64,000 nucleotides of DNA, from positions 1 to 64,000 of the forward strand of contig DATJUX010000012.1 in the NCBI GenBank assembly GCA_035502095.1. The letters are read 5' to 3'. The number at the start of each line of letters is the position of its first letter. The stretch's first letter is position 1. Under the pieces are notes generated by a model, which made no database searches, was not told the DNA's origin, and saw only the letters and a list, made by a program, of their open reading frames with translations. The position numbers were made by a program, and so were the translations under genes. The DNA is from JAKANT01 sp035502095 (GTDB lineage Bacteria > Pseudomonadota > Gammaproteobacteria > Burkholderiales > Burkholderiaceae_F). Positions 47,329 to 55,943 of the stretch are shown piece by piece.

Positions 47329-48360
47329 ATGAAGATCATCTATGGCGAGGGGCACCGCGTTCACCACGGTGAGTTCGAATCGCACGCCGGCCTGCTCGTG
47401 CAGTGCTACGAGAAGCCGGAGCGCGCCGACCTCGTGCTGGCAGCCGTGGCTGCCGCTGGAATCGGCCCGGTGCTCGAGCCCGAGCGCTTCCCCCTCGTGC
47501 GGATAGAGCGAGTCCACGCGCCGCGCTACCTACGCTTCCTTGAGCGAGCTTGGGAGGCCTGGCGTGCGTTGGGCAACTCGCGCGACGTGCTGCCCGACGT
47601 GTGGCCGATCCGCGGCTTCCGCCACGACATCGAGCCCGACGATTTCCTCGGCCAGCTCGGGCTCTACTCGTTCGACAGCGGCACGCCGCTGACGGCCGGT
47701 ACATGGAGGGCCGCGCTGCTGAGTGCGGAGAGCGCGCTGACGGCGCAGCGAGCGATCGGCGCTGGTGAAACTGCCGCGTTTGCGTTGACACGCCCGCCCG
47801 GGCATCACGCCGGCATTGACTTCTTCGGCGGCTACTGTTTCATCAACAATGCGGCGGTCGCCGCGCAGGCATTTATCGACGACGGTGCGCGCCGCGTCGC
47901 GATCCTGGATGTCGACTATCACCATGGCAACGGCACGCAGTCGATCTTCTACGAGCGCGCCGATGTCCTCGTGCTGTCGATTCACGGCGATCCGCGGACC
48001 GAGTATCCGTACTATCTCGGCCATGCCGACGAGACGGGCCGCGGCGCCGGCGCAGGCTTCAACTACAACTACCCACTGCCAGCCGGCTCGAGCAGCGCGG
48101 TCTGGTTCGAGGCTCTCGAAGCTGCCTGCAACCGGATCCGTGCGTTCGCCCCCGACGCGCTGGTGCTCTCGCTCGGCGTGGATACCTATTTGCGCGACCC
48201 GCTATCCAAGTTCCGGCTCGATGCGCCCGATTTCCTGACGCTCGGCAACCGGGTTGCGGCCTTGGGTCGACCGACCCTGTTCCTGCTCGAAGGCGGCTAT
48301 GTCGTGGCCGAAATGGGCACCAACGTCGTCGCGGTGCTGCGGGCTTTCGAGGATGCGTGA
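47329..48360 (+). CDS. Histone-deacetylase-like / acetylpolyamine amidohydrolase
   Basis: The 343-aa zinc hydrolase has the class-II HDAC/AphA layout: ALTRPPGHHAG with the tandem His, GGYCFINNAAVAA, the metal ligands in LDVDYHHGNGTQ, and late LSLGVDTYLRDPL and LLEGGY. It removes acetyl groups from polyamines or lysine side chains. The ATG at 47329 begins the conserved MKIIYGEGH. It is convergent with a GNAT acetyltransferase 6 bp away, giving a possible modify/demodify pair, and lies between kdpDE and kdpFABC. Confidence 0.92.
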   Translation: MKIIYGEGHRVHHGEFESHAGLLVQCYEKPERADLVLAAVAAAGIGPVLEPERFPLVRIERVHAPRYLRFLERAWEAWRALGNSRDVLPDVWPIRGFRHDIEPDDFLGQLGLYSFDSGTPLTAGTWRAALLSAESALTAQRAIGAGETAAFALTRPPGHHAGIDFFGGYCFINNAAVAAQAFIDDGARRVAILDVDYHHGNGTQSIFYERADVLVLSIHGDPRTEYPYYLGHADETGRGAGAGFNYNYPLPAGSSSAVWFEALEAACNRIRAFAPDALVLSLGVDTYLRDPLSKFRLDAPDFLTLGNRVAALGRPTLFLLEGGYVVAEMGTNVVAVLRAFEDA

Positions 48361-48366
48361 GACTCT

Positions 48367-49044
48367 TCAGTGCATGGCGGTTCGTGAACGTCGCGATCTG
48401 GAGCCGCTGCGCGGCCGGGGCCGGGCTGTTCCAGTCGGACCCGAATCGACCACCACCGCGGAGACGGGGCTCGGCGCGCTGTGGCGGCGGATGCCGGCTC
48501 GGGCCCGCTGCTCCCGCGATCCGTCGCGCCGCAGATGGGCGTAGTGCGGGTTGGTGTCGAGGTTGGAACAGAGGTACACGTGCGGATGCTGTTCGGTGAA
48601 CCCGCGTGCGGCGAAGAAGCTCATCGCGCGCTTGTTCTCGGGGTCGGTGTCGGTCATGAGGATGCGGATTCCATCCAGCTCGACCATCATCTCGACCAGG
48701 CGATCCACCAGGCGAGCGGCCACGTTGCGGCGGCGCCAGCGCGGATGCACGCACATCCAGACGATGTAGCCGTAGTTCCAGGCGGAGCCGGGCTTCGATA
48801 CGACGCTGCCGAGGACAAAGCCGACGATGCGGCGGGCGCTTTCCTCGTCGTTGTTCTCCGCCACCAGGCAGTACTCGCCATCGACGTGGAACCGCGTCGT
48901 GACTTCATATTCGTCCCAACTGCGGTAGAGCATCGGCCAGGACTCGGCCTTGAACTGCGACACGCCGAGCTCGTAGACCTCGGCCAGGTCGCCGATCGTC
49001 ATCTGGCGGATGGAGCAGGAGCGGCGACCCTGCCGGTGCTTCAC
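48367..49044 (-). CDS. GNAT-family N-acetyltransferase
   Basis: The 225-aa protein starts with GTG at 49044 behind a strong GGAGGG. The GNAT core (about 5-150) has WMCVHPRWRRRNVAARLVDRL, where the acetyl-CoA pyrophosphate loop is the RRRNVA part, and TDTDPENKRAMSFFAARGF. After about residue 170 it has an unusual Ser/Arg-rich tail of about 50 residues that may be disordered. The gene ends 6 bp from the convergent deacetylase-like gene. Substrate unknown. Confidence 0.88.
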   Translation of the reverse strand: MKHRQGRRSCSIRQMTIGDLAEVYELGVSQFKAESWPMLYRSWDEYEVTTRFHVDGEYCLVAENNDEESARRIVGFVLGSVVSKPGSAWNYGYIVWMCVHPRWRRRNVAARLVDRLVEMMVELDGIRILMTDTDPENKRAMSFFAARGFTEQHPHVYLCSNLDTNPHYAHLRRDGSREQRARAGIRRHSAPSPVSAVVVDSGPTGTARPRPRSGSRSRRSRTAMH

Positions 49045-49181
49045 GTGAATCCCTCCAAGGGTCTGCATACCTTACCGCTCACCGGGCCGCTCGTGTTGAC
49101 GAGACTCAGTATCCAGCGGTCGGCGTGCCCGCCCGCGCGGGCCGTACAGGTGGCGGGAGTCCGGGCGCACGTTGCCCGCCC

Positions 49182-49201
49182 GGCGGCACGCATGCGCCGC
49201 C
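49182..49201 (-). terminator. Stem-loop after kdpC
   Basis: GGCGGC (49182-49187) pairs with GCCGCC (49196-49201) around an 8-nt loop, about 10 bp downstream of the kdpC stop. There is no clear U-tract on the minus strand, so termination may be weak or factor-dependent. Confidence 0.35.
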
Positions 49202-49211
49202 CGTCCCGCTT

Positions 49212-49784
49212 CTAGTGCACGGTGTCGAGTTCAAGGTTGAGTGTCAGTACGTTGACGCGCGGCTCTCCGAGAATGCCGAGCTGGCGGCCCTCGGTGTGCT
49301 TGCGCACGAGCTCTCGCACCTTGTCCTCGGGCAGGCTGCGCACCCTGGCGACGCGCGCCACCTGGTACTCGGCCGCGGCCGGAGAAATGTGCGGATCGAG
49401 ACCGGAGCCGGAAGCGGTGACGAGGTCCACCGGAACCGCCCGGGACGGATCGCCACCGGCATCGCGCAGCGCCTTGATGCGGCCATCGACCGCGTCCTTC
49501 AACGCAGGATTGGTCGGGCCCAGATTCGAACCGGAGGATGAAGCGCCGTTGTACGGCATGGGCGAAGTCGCCGACGGCCGGCTCCAGAAGTACTTCGGAT
49601 CCGAGAAGGGCTGGCCGATCAGGCGCGAACCCAAGACCTTGCCGTCCTTGACGATCAGGCTGCCGTTGGCCTGGCTGGAGAATGCAAGTTGCGAGATCCC
49701 GGTCACGACGAGCGGATAGACGATGCCCGTAAGCACGGTGAGGGCGAGCAGAGCGCGAATGGCTTGAAGCGAGGATTGCAGCAT
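49212..49784 (-). CDS. kdpC: K+-transporting ATPase subunit C (KdpC)
   Basis: The 190-aa subunit has one N-terminal membrane helix (about 10-32) and the conserved LIGQPFSDPKYFWSRPSAT, GSNLGPTNPAL and ASGSGLDPHISPAAA segments. It stabilises the KdpFABC complex and raises ATP affinity. It lies 9 bp after kdpB and is the last gene of the operon; kdpDE is not fused to it here but lies 2.7 kb further on. Confidence 0.96.
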   Translation of the reverse strand: MLQSSLQAIRALLALTVLTGIVYPLVVTGISQLAFSSQANGSLIVKDGKVLGSRLIGQPFSDPKYFWSRPSATSPMPYNGASSSGSNLGPTNPALKDAVDGRIKALRDAGGDPSRAVPVDLVTASGSGLDPHISPAAAEYQVARVARVRSLPEDKVRELVRKHTEGRQLGILGEPRVNVLTLNLELDTVH

Positions 49785-49793
49785 GGCGACTTC

Positions 49794-51893
49794 CTAGGCG
49801 AGCTTCGTGAGCTCGAGCACGAGATCGATGATCTTGATTCCGATGAATGGCACGATGACGCCGCCGACACCGTAGATCCACAGGTTGCGCTTGAGCACCG
49901 CCGCCGCGCCTTCCGCGCGATAGCGCACCCCTTTCAGCGCAAGAGGAATCAGCGCCGGAATGATCAGCGCGTTGAAGATCACGGCCGAGAGGATGGCCGA
50001 CTGCGGCGTGGCGAGATGCATCACGTTGAGCACGTTCAGCTCCGGATACGTCGCGGCGAACGCGGCGGGGATGATCGCGAAGTACTTGGCGACATCGTTC
50101 GCGACCGAAAACGTCGTAAGCGCGCCTCGGGTCATGAGCATCTGCTTGCCGGTTTCGACCACCTCGATGAGCTTGGTCGGATTGGAATCCAGGTCCACCA
50201 TGTTCCCGGCTTCCTTGGCTGCCTGCGTGCCCGTATTCATGGCCACGGCAACGTCCGCCTGTGCGAGCGCCGGCGCATCGTTCGTGCCGTCGCCCGTCAT
50301 CGCCACCAGCTTTCCCTGCGCCTGCTGCTCGCGGATCAGCTTCAGTTTTGCTTCGGGCGTGGCTTCGGCGAGGAACTCGTCGACGCCGGCTTCGGCGGCG
50401 ATTGCCGCGGCCGTGAGCCGGTTGTCGCCGGTGATCATCACGGTCTTGATACCCATGCGGCGCAGCTCGCTGAACCGCTCCTTGATGCCGCCCTTGACGA
50501 TGTCCTTCAACTCGATCGCCCCGAGCACGCGTGTGCCGTCGGAAACGACGAGCGGCGTCGACCCGCGCCGTGCCACTGCCTCCACCGTCGTCTGGACTTC
50601 GGCGGGGTAGCGGCCGCCGAGCGCTTCGACGTGCTGGCGTACCGCATCGGCCGCGCCCTTGCGGACCTGTCTTCCCTCGAGATCGATCCCGCTCATGCGG
50701 GTCACCGCAGAGAAATGCACGAAGGTCCCGCGTAGCGCCGTGAGGTCGCGTTCGCGCAGGCCGTATTTCTGCTTTGCGAGAACCATGATCGAACGGCCCT
50801 CGGGCGTCTGATCGGCCATCGACGCAAGCTGTGCGGCATCCGCGAGGTCGCGCTCCGTGACCCCGGTTGCGGGTATGAACGCCGTCGCCTGGCGGTCACC
50901 CAGCGTGATCGTGCCGGTCTTGTCCAGCAGCAGCACGTCGACATCGCCCGCCGCTTCGACCGCGCGACCTGACATCGCCATCACGTTCTTCGCGATCATG
51001 CGTCCCATGCCCGCGATACCGATGGCCGAAAGCAGGCCACCGATAGTCGTCGGAATGAGGCAGACCAGCAGCGCAACGAGCGTGGTGATGGAAACCGGCT
51101 CGCCCTTCTTTGTGACCTCGACGGCGTACAGCGCGTAAGGCAGCAAGGTGGCGCAGGCCAGAAGAAATATGAGTGTCATCACCACCAGCAACACGGTGAG
51201 AGCGATCTCGTTCGGTGTGCGCTGGCGCTTGGCCGCCTCGACCATGCCGATCATGCGATCGAGGAAGGACTCGCCGGGGTTGGCCGTGACGCGCACGACG
51301 AGCCAGTCGGAACGCACCAACGTGCCTCCGGTCACGGACGAAAAATCGCCGCCGGACTCGCGAATCACCGGAGCCGATTCGCCGGTGATGGCGGACTCGT
51401 CCACCGAGGCGACGCCTTGAATGACCTCGCCATCGGCCGGGATCGGGTCGCCGGCTTCCACCAGGAACAGGTCGCCGGCGCGCAAGGCGGTGCCCGGCAC
51501 CTTCTCCCATGCGGCGTCGCGTTTGGGCGCGCGCAATTTCTTTGCCATCACTTCGCGTCGCGCCGCGCGCAGGCTGGCCGCCTGCGCCTTGCTGCGGCCT
51601 TCGGCCAGCGCTTCGGCGAAGTTCGCGAACAGCACGGTGAACCACAGCCAGATCGACACGGCAAAGATGTAGCCGGCCGGGGCTTCGCCTTTGCCGACAA
51701 GAGCCTGCACCCAGAGACCCAGGGTGAGGATCGCCCCGACATAGCAGACGAACATGACCGGGTTGCGCCATTGCGCCTGTGGAGACAGGCGCTTGAACGA
51801 CTCCCAGATCGCCGGAGCAATGAACTTTCGTTCGAACATCGCGCGCATCGTGGTCGCGCGCGCGTCGCGAATTGCAGGGGTGACAGCGGACAT
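49794..51893 (-). CDS. kdpB: K+-transporting ATPase subunit B (KdpB)
   Basis: The 699-aa P-type ATPase subunit energises K+ uptake through KdpA. Asp324 in DKTGTITLG is the phosphorylation site. TGES (A domain, including the regulatory Ser), the GDPIPADGEV motif, MITGDNRLTA and MTGDGTNDAPALAQADV are intact. The coupling Asp and Lys of helix 5 are present in ANDVAKYFAII. The start follows the kdpA stop by 2 bp. It is the canonical copy; a diverged paralogue lies at 55944-58028. Confidence 0.97.
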   Translation of the reverse strand: MSAVTPAIRDARATTMRAMFERKFIAPAIWESFKRLSPQAQWRNPVMFVCYVGAILTLGLWVQALVGKGEAPAGYIFAVSIWLWFTVLFANFAEALAEGRSKAQAASLRAARREVMAKKLRAPKRDAAWEKVPGTALRAGDLFLVEAGDPIPADGEVIQGVASVDESAITGESAPVIRESGGDFSSVTGGTLVRSDWLVVRVTANPGESFLDRMIGMVEAAKRQRTPNEIALTVLLVVMTLIFLLACATLLPYALYAVEVTKKGEPVSITTLVALLVCLIPTTIGGLLSAIGIAGMGRMIAKNVMAMSGRAVEAAGDVDVLLLDKTGTITLGDRQATAFIPATGVTERDLADAAQLASMADQTPEGRSIMVLAKQKYGLRERDLTALRGTFVHFSAVTRMSGIDLEGRQVRKGAADAVRQHVEALGGRYPAEVQTTVEAVARRGSTPLVVSDGTRVLGAIELKDIVKGGIKERFSELRRMGIKTVMITGDNRLTAAAIAAEAGVDEFLAEATPEAKLKLIREQQAQGKLVAMTGDGTNDAPALAQADVAVAMNTGTQAAKEAGNMVDLDSNPTKLIEVVETGKQMLMTRGALTTFSVANDVAKYFAIIPAAFAATYPELNVLNVMHLATPQSAILSAVIFNALIIPALIPLALKGVRYRAEGAAAVLKRNLWIYGVGGVIVPFIGIKIIDLVLELTKLA

Positions 51894-51895
51894 GG

Positions 51896-53701
51896 TCAGC
51901 TCCTGAGCATTTGCAGGTGCTCGACGATCGGGCCGAGTGCGAGCGCGGGCACGAACGTGAGTGCGCCGACGAGCAGGACGGTGCCGACGATCAGCCCGAC
52001 GAAGAGCGGCGTATGGGTCGGCAAAGTGCCGGGTCCGGCAGGCACGGTCTTCTTCGCGGCGAACGATCCCGCCACCGCGAGCACCGGCACGATCAACCAA
52101 TAGCGCGAGATCAGCATCGCGAAGCCGAGCGCGGTGTTGTAGAAGGGTGTGTTCGCTGACAGGCCGGCGAACGCACTGCCATTGTTGTTGCCGGCCGAAG
52201 AAAACGCGTACAGGATCTCGGAGAACCCATGGGCGCCAGGGTTGGCAACGCCCGCCTTGCCCGGTTCGACCATCACGGCGATCGCGGTGCCGACCAGCGC
52301 AACGAGCGGCGGAAGCAGGATGGCGACCGAGGCCATCTTCATCTCGAATGCCTCGACCTTCTTGCCGAGGTACTCGGGCGTGCGGCCGATCATCAGGCCC
52401 GCCACGAACACCGCGACCAGCACCATCATGATCATGCCGTACAGGCCGGAGCCGACGCCGCCGAAGATCACTTCGCCGAGCTGCATCAGCCACATCGGCA
52501 CGAGACCGCCCAGCGGCGTGAACGAATCGTGCATCGAGTTGACCGATCCGTTCGAGGCGGAGGTCGTGGCGGTGGCCCACAGTGCGGAGTCGGCGATGCC
52601 GAAGCGCACGTCTTTTCCTTCCATGTTGCCGCCGGAAGAAAGCGCGCTTGCATGTGTGTCCGCGCCGGCGGCGGCGAGCATCGGGTTACCGGACTGCTCG
52701 GAGACGACCGCGACCACGAGCAAGCCGACGAATATCACCGTCATCGCAGCAAGAATCGCCCATCCCTGGCGCTCATCGCCGACCATCCTGCCGAACGTGA
52801 TGCACAGCGCGCCCGAGATCAGAAGGATCGCCAGCAGTTCGAGGAAATCTGCAAGCGGCGTTGGGTTTTCGTAAGGATGGGCCGAATTGACGTTGAAGAA
52901 GCCGCCGCCGTTGGTGCCGAGTTGCTTGATCGCGATCTGCGAAGCGGCAGGACCAAGCGGCAGAATCTGCTCCTGTGTGCTCTTCTTCTCCATGACGGGC
53001 TTGCCCTCGGCGTCGTTCACGGGCTTGCCGTCAGGAGTCGTCTTCGCTTCCTCGTAGTCGATTTTCTCGACCGTCTGTGCCTTGACGTACGGGCCGAAGG
53101 TCTGGACCACGCCCTGGCTCACCAGGACCAGTGCAAGAATGAATGAGAGCGGCAACAGTATGTAGATCGTCGAGCGCGTGAGGTCGGCCCAGAAGTTGCC
53201 GATGCTGCCGACCTGCTTGCGGGCGAAGCCGCGGATGAGAGCGGCCAGCACCGCAATGCCGGTCGCCGCGGAAACAAAGTTCTGCACCGCGAGCGCGAGC
53301 ATCTGAGTGAGATAACTCATTGTCGATTCGCCGCCGTATCCCTGCCAGTTGGTGTTGGTGGCGAAGCTGACTGCGGTGTTCCACGACGAGTCGGCCGAGA
53401 TCTGCCCCAGTTCCGCTGGATTCAGCGGCAACAGGTGCTGCAAGCGCTGCAGGGCATAGACGAGCAGCACCCCCACAAAGTTGAAGAGCAGCACCGCGAG
53501 CGCGTACTCGGTCCAACGCATTTCGCGCTGCGGGTCGACGCCGGAGGCCTTGTAGGTCAGACGCTCGGCCCAGCCAAGGGCGGGATGCAGGAACGTGCGC
53601 TCCCCGCTCAGCACATGAGCGAAGAACGCCCCGAGTGGCTTCGCGAGGGCGATCAGCACGACCACGTAGAGGACGCACTGGATGAGCAGGTTGGAGATCA
53701 C
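51896..53701 (-). CDS. kdpA: K+-transporting ATPase subunit A (KdpA)
   Basis: The 601-aa subunit belongs to the K+-channel-like superfamily, with ten helices and four pore loops, including TNTNWQGYGGE and LGTNGGGFFNVNSAHPYENPT of the selectivity filter. It binds and conducts K+ in the Kdp pump. The GTG at 53701 overlaps the kdpF stop by 4 bp (GTGA), so a longer upstream frame is not used. Confidence 0.97.
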   Translation of the reverse strand: MISNLLIQCVLYVVVLIALAKPLGAFFAHVLSGERTFLHPALGWAERLTYKASGVDPQREMRWTEYALAVLLFNFVGVLLVYALQRLQHLLPLNPAELGQISADSSWNTAVSFATNTNWQGYGGESTMSYLTQMLALAVQNFVSAATGIAVLAALIRGFARKQVGSIGNFWADLTRSTIYILLPLSFILALVLVSQGVVQTFGPYVKAQTVEKIDYEEAKTTPDGKPVNDAEGKPVMEKKSTQEQILPLGPAASQIAIKQLGTNGGGFFNVNSAHPYENPTPLADFLELLAILLISGALCITFGRMVGDERQGWAILAAMTVIFVGLLVVAVVSEQSGNPMLAAAGADTHASALSSGGNMEGKDVRFGIADSALWATATTSASNGSVNSMHDSFTPLGGLVPMWLMQLGEVIFGGVGSGLYGMIMMVLVAVFVAGLMIGRTPEYLGKKVEAFEMKMASVAILLPPLVALVGTAIAVMVEPGKAGVANPGAHGFSEILYAFSSAGNNNGSAFAGLSANTPFYNTALGFAMLISRYWLIVPVLAVAGSFAAKKTVPAGPGTLPTHTPLFVGLIVGTVLLVGALTFVPALALGPIVEHLQMLRS

Positions 53702-53790
53702 GAGAAATCCTCCGGCCGGAACAGGGCCCAGACGAGATAAACCGTCAGCCCAAGCGCGACGATCGTGCCGATGATGTAGAGGCCGCTCAT
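53698..53790 (-). CDS. kdpF: KdpF small stabilising subunit
   Basis: A 30-aa single-helix peptide (MSGLYIIGTIVALGLTVYLV followed by WALFRPEDFS) precedes kdpA and overlaps it by 4 bp. The size, position and C-terminal LFRPEDF pattern identify it as KdpF, the lipid-like subunit that stabilises the Kdp complex in the inner membrane. Its ATG overlaps the stop of a 31-aa upstream frame. Confidence 0.92.
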   Translation of the reverse strand: MSGLYIIGTIVALGLTVYLVWALFRPEDFS

Positions 53791-53882
53791 TTCCGCTCCT
53801 TGAGGCGATCGAACAGAATGGCCATGCCGAGCGTGGCCGCGAAGAACACGACCGACAGAGCCAGATACACGACGTCATCCAT
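53787..53882 (-). CDS. 31-aa membrane microprotein at head of kdp operon
   Basis: The frame encodes a short Asp-led peptide (MDDVVYLALSVVFFAATLGM, then AILFDRLKERK): one hydrophobic helix followed by a charged C-terminus. AGGAAGGAA lies upstream of the ATG and its stop overlaps the kdpF start (ATGA), so it is translationally coupled to the operon. Similar tiny frames occur before kdpF in other proteobacteria to my recollection, but I know of no assigned function. It may be an extra Kdp subunit or regulator. Confidence 0.75.
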   Translation of the reverse strand: MDDVVYLALSVVFFAATLGMAILFDRLKERK

Positions 53883-53983
53883 AGCCAGTTCCTTCCTGCG
53901 TGGGTCGGCGGCAAACTCCTCGCCGCTGATCAGTCGGCGCAGGCGCGCAGTGCAGTCGACACCGCGCCCCGGCCGAACCGTGT

Positions 53984-54022
53984 GAATCTAGGGTCGCGCG
54001 TATCAGGATCGCGTAAAAAAAT
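53984..54022 (-). promoter_or_regulatory. kdp-type promoter element, copy 1 (kdpFABC unit)
   Basis: On the minus strand ATTTTTTTACG (54022-54012) is followed by 21 nt and TAGATTC (53990-53984). TAGATT serves as -10, giving a leader of about 95 nt before the microprotein gene. The T-rich TTTTTTTAC resembles the T-rich KdpE target known upstream of E. coli kdpFABC. The divergent CorA-like gene begins 13 bp beyond the element. Confidence 0.7.
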
Positions 54023-54034
54023 CCGGAGGACTTT

Positions 54035-54976
54035 GTGCAAGCTCAACTGCAAATCAACTCGGGTGCGCTCGTGCCTTCACCCGCGGGGTTCGATATCATC
54101 GTCTACGCCGCGCCGACACAGGAAGAGAAGCTGGAAGCGATGCGACTCTGGGGCCTCGATGTCTACGATGTCGAGTCTGCGCTCGATCCGGACGAGATCC
54201 CGCGAATCGAGTACTCGTCCGGCCGGGCCGCGCTGATCTGGAACTGGCCCAGGAACGCTGCGGTTGCTGATCAGATCCGCTTCGATGTCGCGTCAATGGG
54301 TCTTTTTCTGACCCAGGGCAAGCTGATCATCGTTACGGATGATCCGCGGGTTCCGTTCTCGGCCAAGGAATTCGCGGGCGCGAGTTCCGCGCTCGACGTC
54401 TTGCTCCGGCTGCTCCTACACACCGTGCACCACTATCTGGGTCATCTACCTGTCATCAAGCAGATGACCGTCGAACTGAGCTCGAAGATCGGCGCGTCGA
54501 TGGAGAACAAGTACTTTCTTGAGATGTTCGCGCTGCGCGAGAGCCTCGTCTATTACCTGAACGCCATCGAAGCCAACGGCGCGGTGCTGGCAAAGCTGAG
54601 AGCCAATGCAGAGCGGCTCGCCCTTCCCCCGCAGCAGGTCGAGTTCCTGCACGACCTGATCCTCGACAACCAGCAGTGTGCGCGCCAGGCCCAGATCCAC
54701 AGTTCGGTGCTGGCCGGACTCATGGACGCGCGCGGCACCATCATCAACAACAACGTCAACGTGCTGCTCAAGAACCTGACGCTCATCAATGTCGTGTTCC
54801 TTCCGCTCACCTTGATTGCGAGCATCGGCGGGATGTCAGAGTTCACCATGATGACGAAGGAAATCGACTGGCGCCTGTCCTACTCCCTGCTGTCGATCGG
54901 CATGGTGTTGCTGGGATGGATCACGTGGGCGGCGCTGGTTCGCATTCTCGACAAGAGGGAGCCGCGACGTCGATGA
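54035..54976 (+). CDS. CorA-like divalent-cation transporter with GMS signature
   Basis: The 313-aa protein starts with GTG behind CGGAGGA. It has the CorA layout: a soluble alpha/beta N-domain, long helices (about 100-240, with INNNVNVLLKNLTLINVVFLPLTLIA leading into helix 1) and two C-terminal membrane helices. The normally invariant GMN after helix 1 reads GMS (266-268, followed by EF), so Mg2+ selectivity may differ or be lost. A basic REPRRR tail ends the chain. It is divergent from kdpFABC across a shared regulatory gap, so a role in ion homeostasis is likely. Confidence 0.85.
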   Translation: MQAQLQINSGALVPSPAGFDIIVYAAPTQEEKLEAMRLWGLDVYDVESALDPDEIPRIEYSSGRAALIWNWPRNAAVADQIRFDVASMGLFLTQGKLIIVTDDPRVPFSAKEFAGASSALDVLLRLLLHTVHHYLGHLPVIKQMTVELSSKIGASMENKYFLEMFALRESLVYYLNAIEANGAVLAKLRANAERLALPPQQVEFLHDLILDNQQCARQAQIHSSVLAGLMDARGTIINNNVNVLLKNLTLINVVFLPLTLIASIGGMSEFTMMTKEIDWRLSYSLLSIGMVLLGWITWAALVRILDKREPRRR

Positions 54977-54977
54977 G

Positions 54978-54997
54978 GCACCGCGCCGCAGCGGTGC
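54978..54997 (+). terminator. Stem-loop after the CorA-like gene
   Basis: GCACCGC (54978-54984) pairs with GCGGTGC (54991-54997) around 6 nt, immediately after the TGA. There is no strong T-run. It lies between convergent genes and may serve either strand. Confidence 0.45.
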
Positions 54998-55048
54998 GCA
55001 GCGATCGCCTTGCGGGTTCGAGTTGGATGCGCACCGTCTGCAACTCGT

Positions 55049-55807
55049 CTAGAAGGTCTTCGTGACCGAGACGACTGGCTTGAGCTTGCCCGCCTCCTTT
55101 CCGTCGGTTGTCAGAAAGAAGTCCTCTTTGTCGGCCCCGACGATCGAGAGTGCGAACACCCATCCTGACAAGTCGTAGGTCACACCTGCCCGGTAGTCGA
55201 GGTAGGCATCATCCTTGGCGCCGAACTGCTTCAGGTTCCTGACCTTTTGCCAGCCGACGTGAGCGTTCGCGCCGAAGCCGCTTCCGAGATCGAACGCAAG
55301 CGCACCTTCGAGGTACTGTGAACCCTTGGTGTCGGTTCCGGGCTGCTTGATTCCGAAATAGTCCGTGACGCCGTACCAGTACTTGACGCTGGCGGGCCCG
55401 TACGATCCTCCGAGGTACAGCTCGCCATAGTCGATCTTGAGGTTCGGGTCGTACTTGCCGGTGCCAGGGTAGTAGTAGTAATAGCCGCCGACGTCGAAGC
55501 CGAACGGCCCGAAGCTCGTCTTGTAACCGCCGTAGAAGTCCATCTCGAGGCTGGCGCCGTTGTAAAGGACGGACGACACGTTCGAGTTCCAGTTGCCGAG
55601 ATAGAAGCCCGACTTGTGCGCGAAGTCGATACCGCCCTGGAACGCGGGCCTGTAGTCCGTCTGAGTGAACCCTCGATAGCGATAGTCGGACCAGAGGCCG
55701 GCATTGCCGGTCAGCGTGTAATCGGGTTCCGGCTTTTTCTCCTGTGCGAACGCCATCAGCGGCGCCGCGGTCATGACGAGCACGGACGTAAGCAACACCT
55801 TCTTCAT
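55049..55807 (-). CDS. TorF-family putative outer-membrane porin
   Basis: The 252-aa precursor has a signal peptide (MKKVLLTSVLVMTAAPLMAF, cleavage near AFAQ) and a mature part made of alternating beta strands: GLWSDYRYRGFTQTDYRPAFQGGIDFAHKSGFY, and later LEMDFYGGYKTSFGPFGFDVGGYYYYYPG. It ends in Phe, as expected for Bam-assembled barrels. The pattern fits the TIGR02001/TorF-like family of unknown substrate. It has its own copy of the kdp-type promoter element 50 bp upstream, so it is probably induced with the potassium genes. Confidence 0.88.
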   Translation of the reverse strand: MKKVLLTSVLVMTAAPLMAFAQEKKPEPDYTLTGNAGLWSDYRYRGFTQTDYRPAFQGGIDFAHKSGFYLGNWNSNVSSVLYNGASLEMDFYGGYKTSFGPFGFDVGGYYYYYPGTGKYDPNLKIDYGELYLGGSYGPASVKYWYGVTDYFGIKQPGTDTKGSQYLEGALAFDLGSGFGANAHVGWQKVRNLKQFGAKDDAYLDYRAGVTYDLSGWVFALSIVGADKEDFFLTTDGKEAGKLKPVVSVTKTF

Positions 55808-55857
55808 TGCGCTCCCTTTTCATAGGTCGGTCGACACAATGCAAGCGACCGGGCCGC

Positions 55858-55895
55858 GACTCTAGGGACGTGCGCATCAAGACTTCGTAAAAATC
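55858..55895 (-). promoter_or_regulatory. kdp-type promoter element, copy 2 (porin)
   Basis: On the minus strand AGATTTTTACG (55896-55886) is followed by 21 nt and TAGAGTC (55864-55858). The half-sites TTTACG and TTGATG are 11 bp apart. Predicted start near 55852 gives a leader of about 45 nt to the porin ATG. Confidence 0.65.
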
Positions 55896-55909
55896 TTGCG
55901 TCGGGCGAT

Positions 55910-55923
55910 CGCGTCGCGACGCG
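55910..55923. repeat. Perfect 14-bp palindrome
   Basis: CGCGTCGCGACGCG is fully self-complementary. It lies between the orphan kdpB stop and the porin promoter element. With no loop or T-tract it is not a standard terminator; it may be chance in GC-rich DNA or a protein-binding site. Confidence 0.3.
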
Positions 55924-55943
55924 CGAGACTTGTCGGACGCGAG

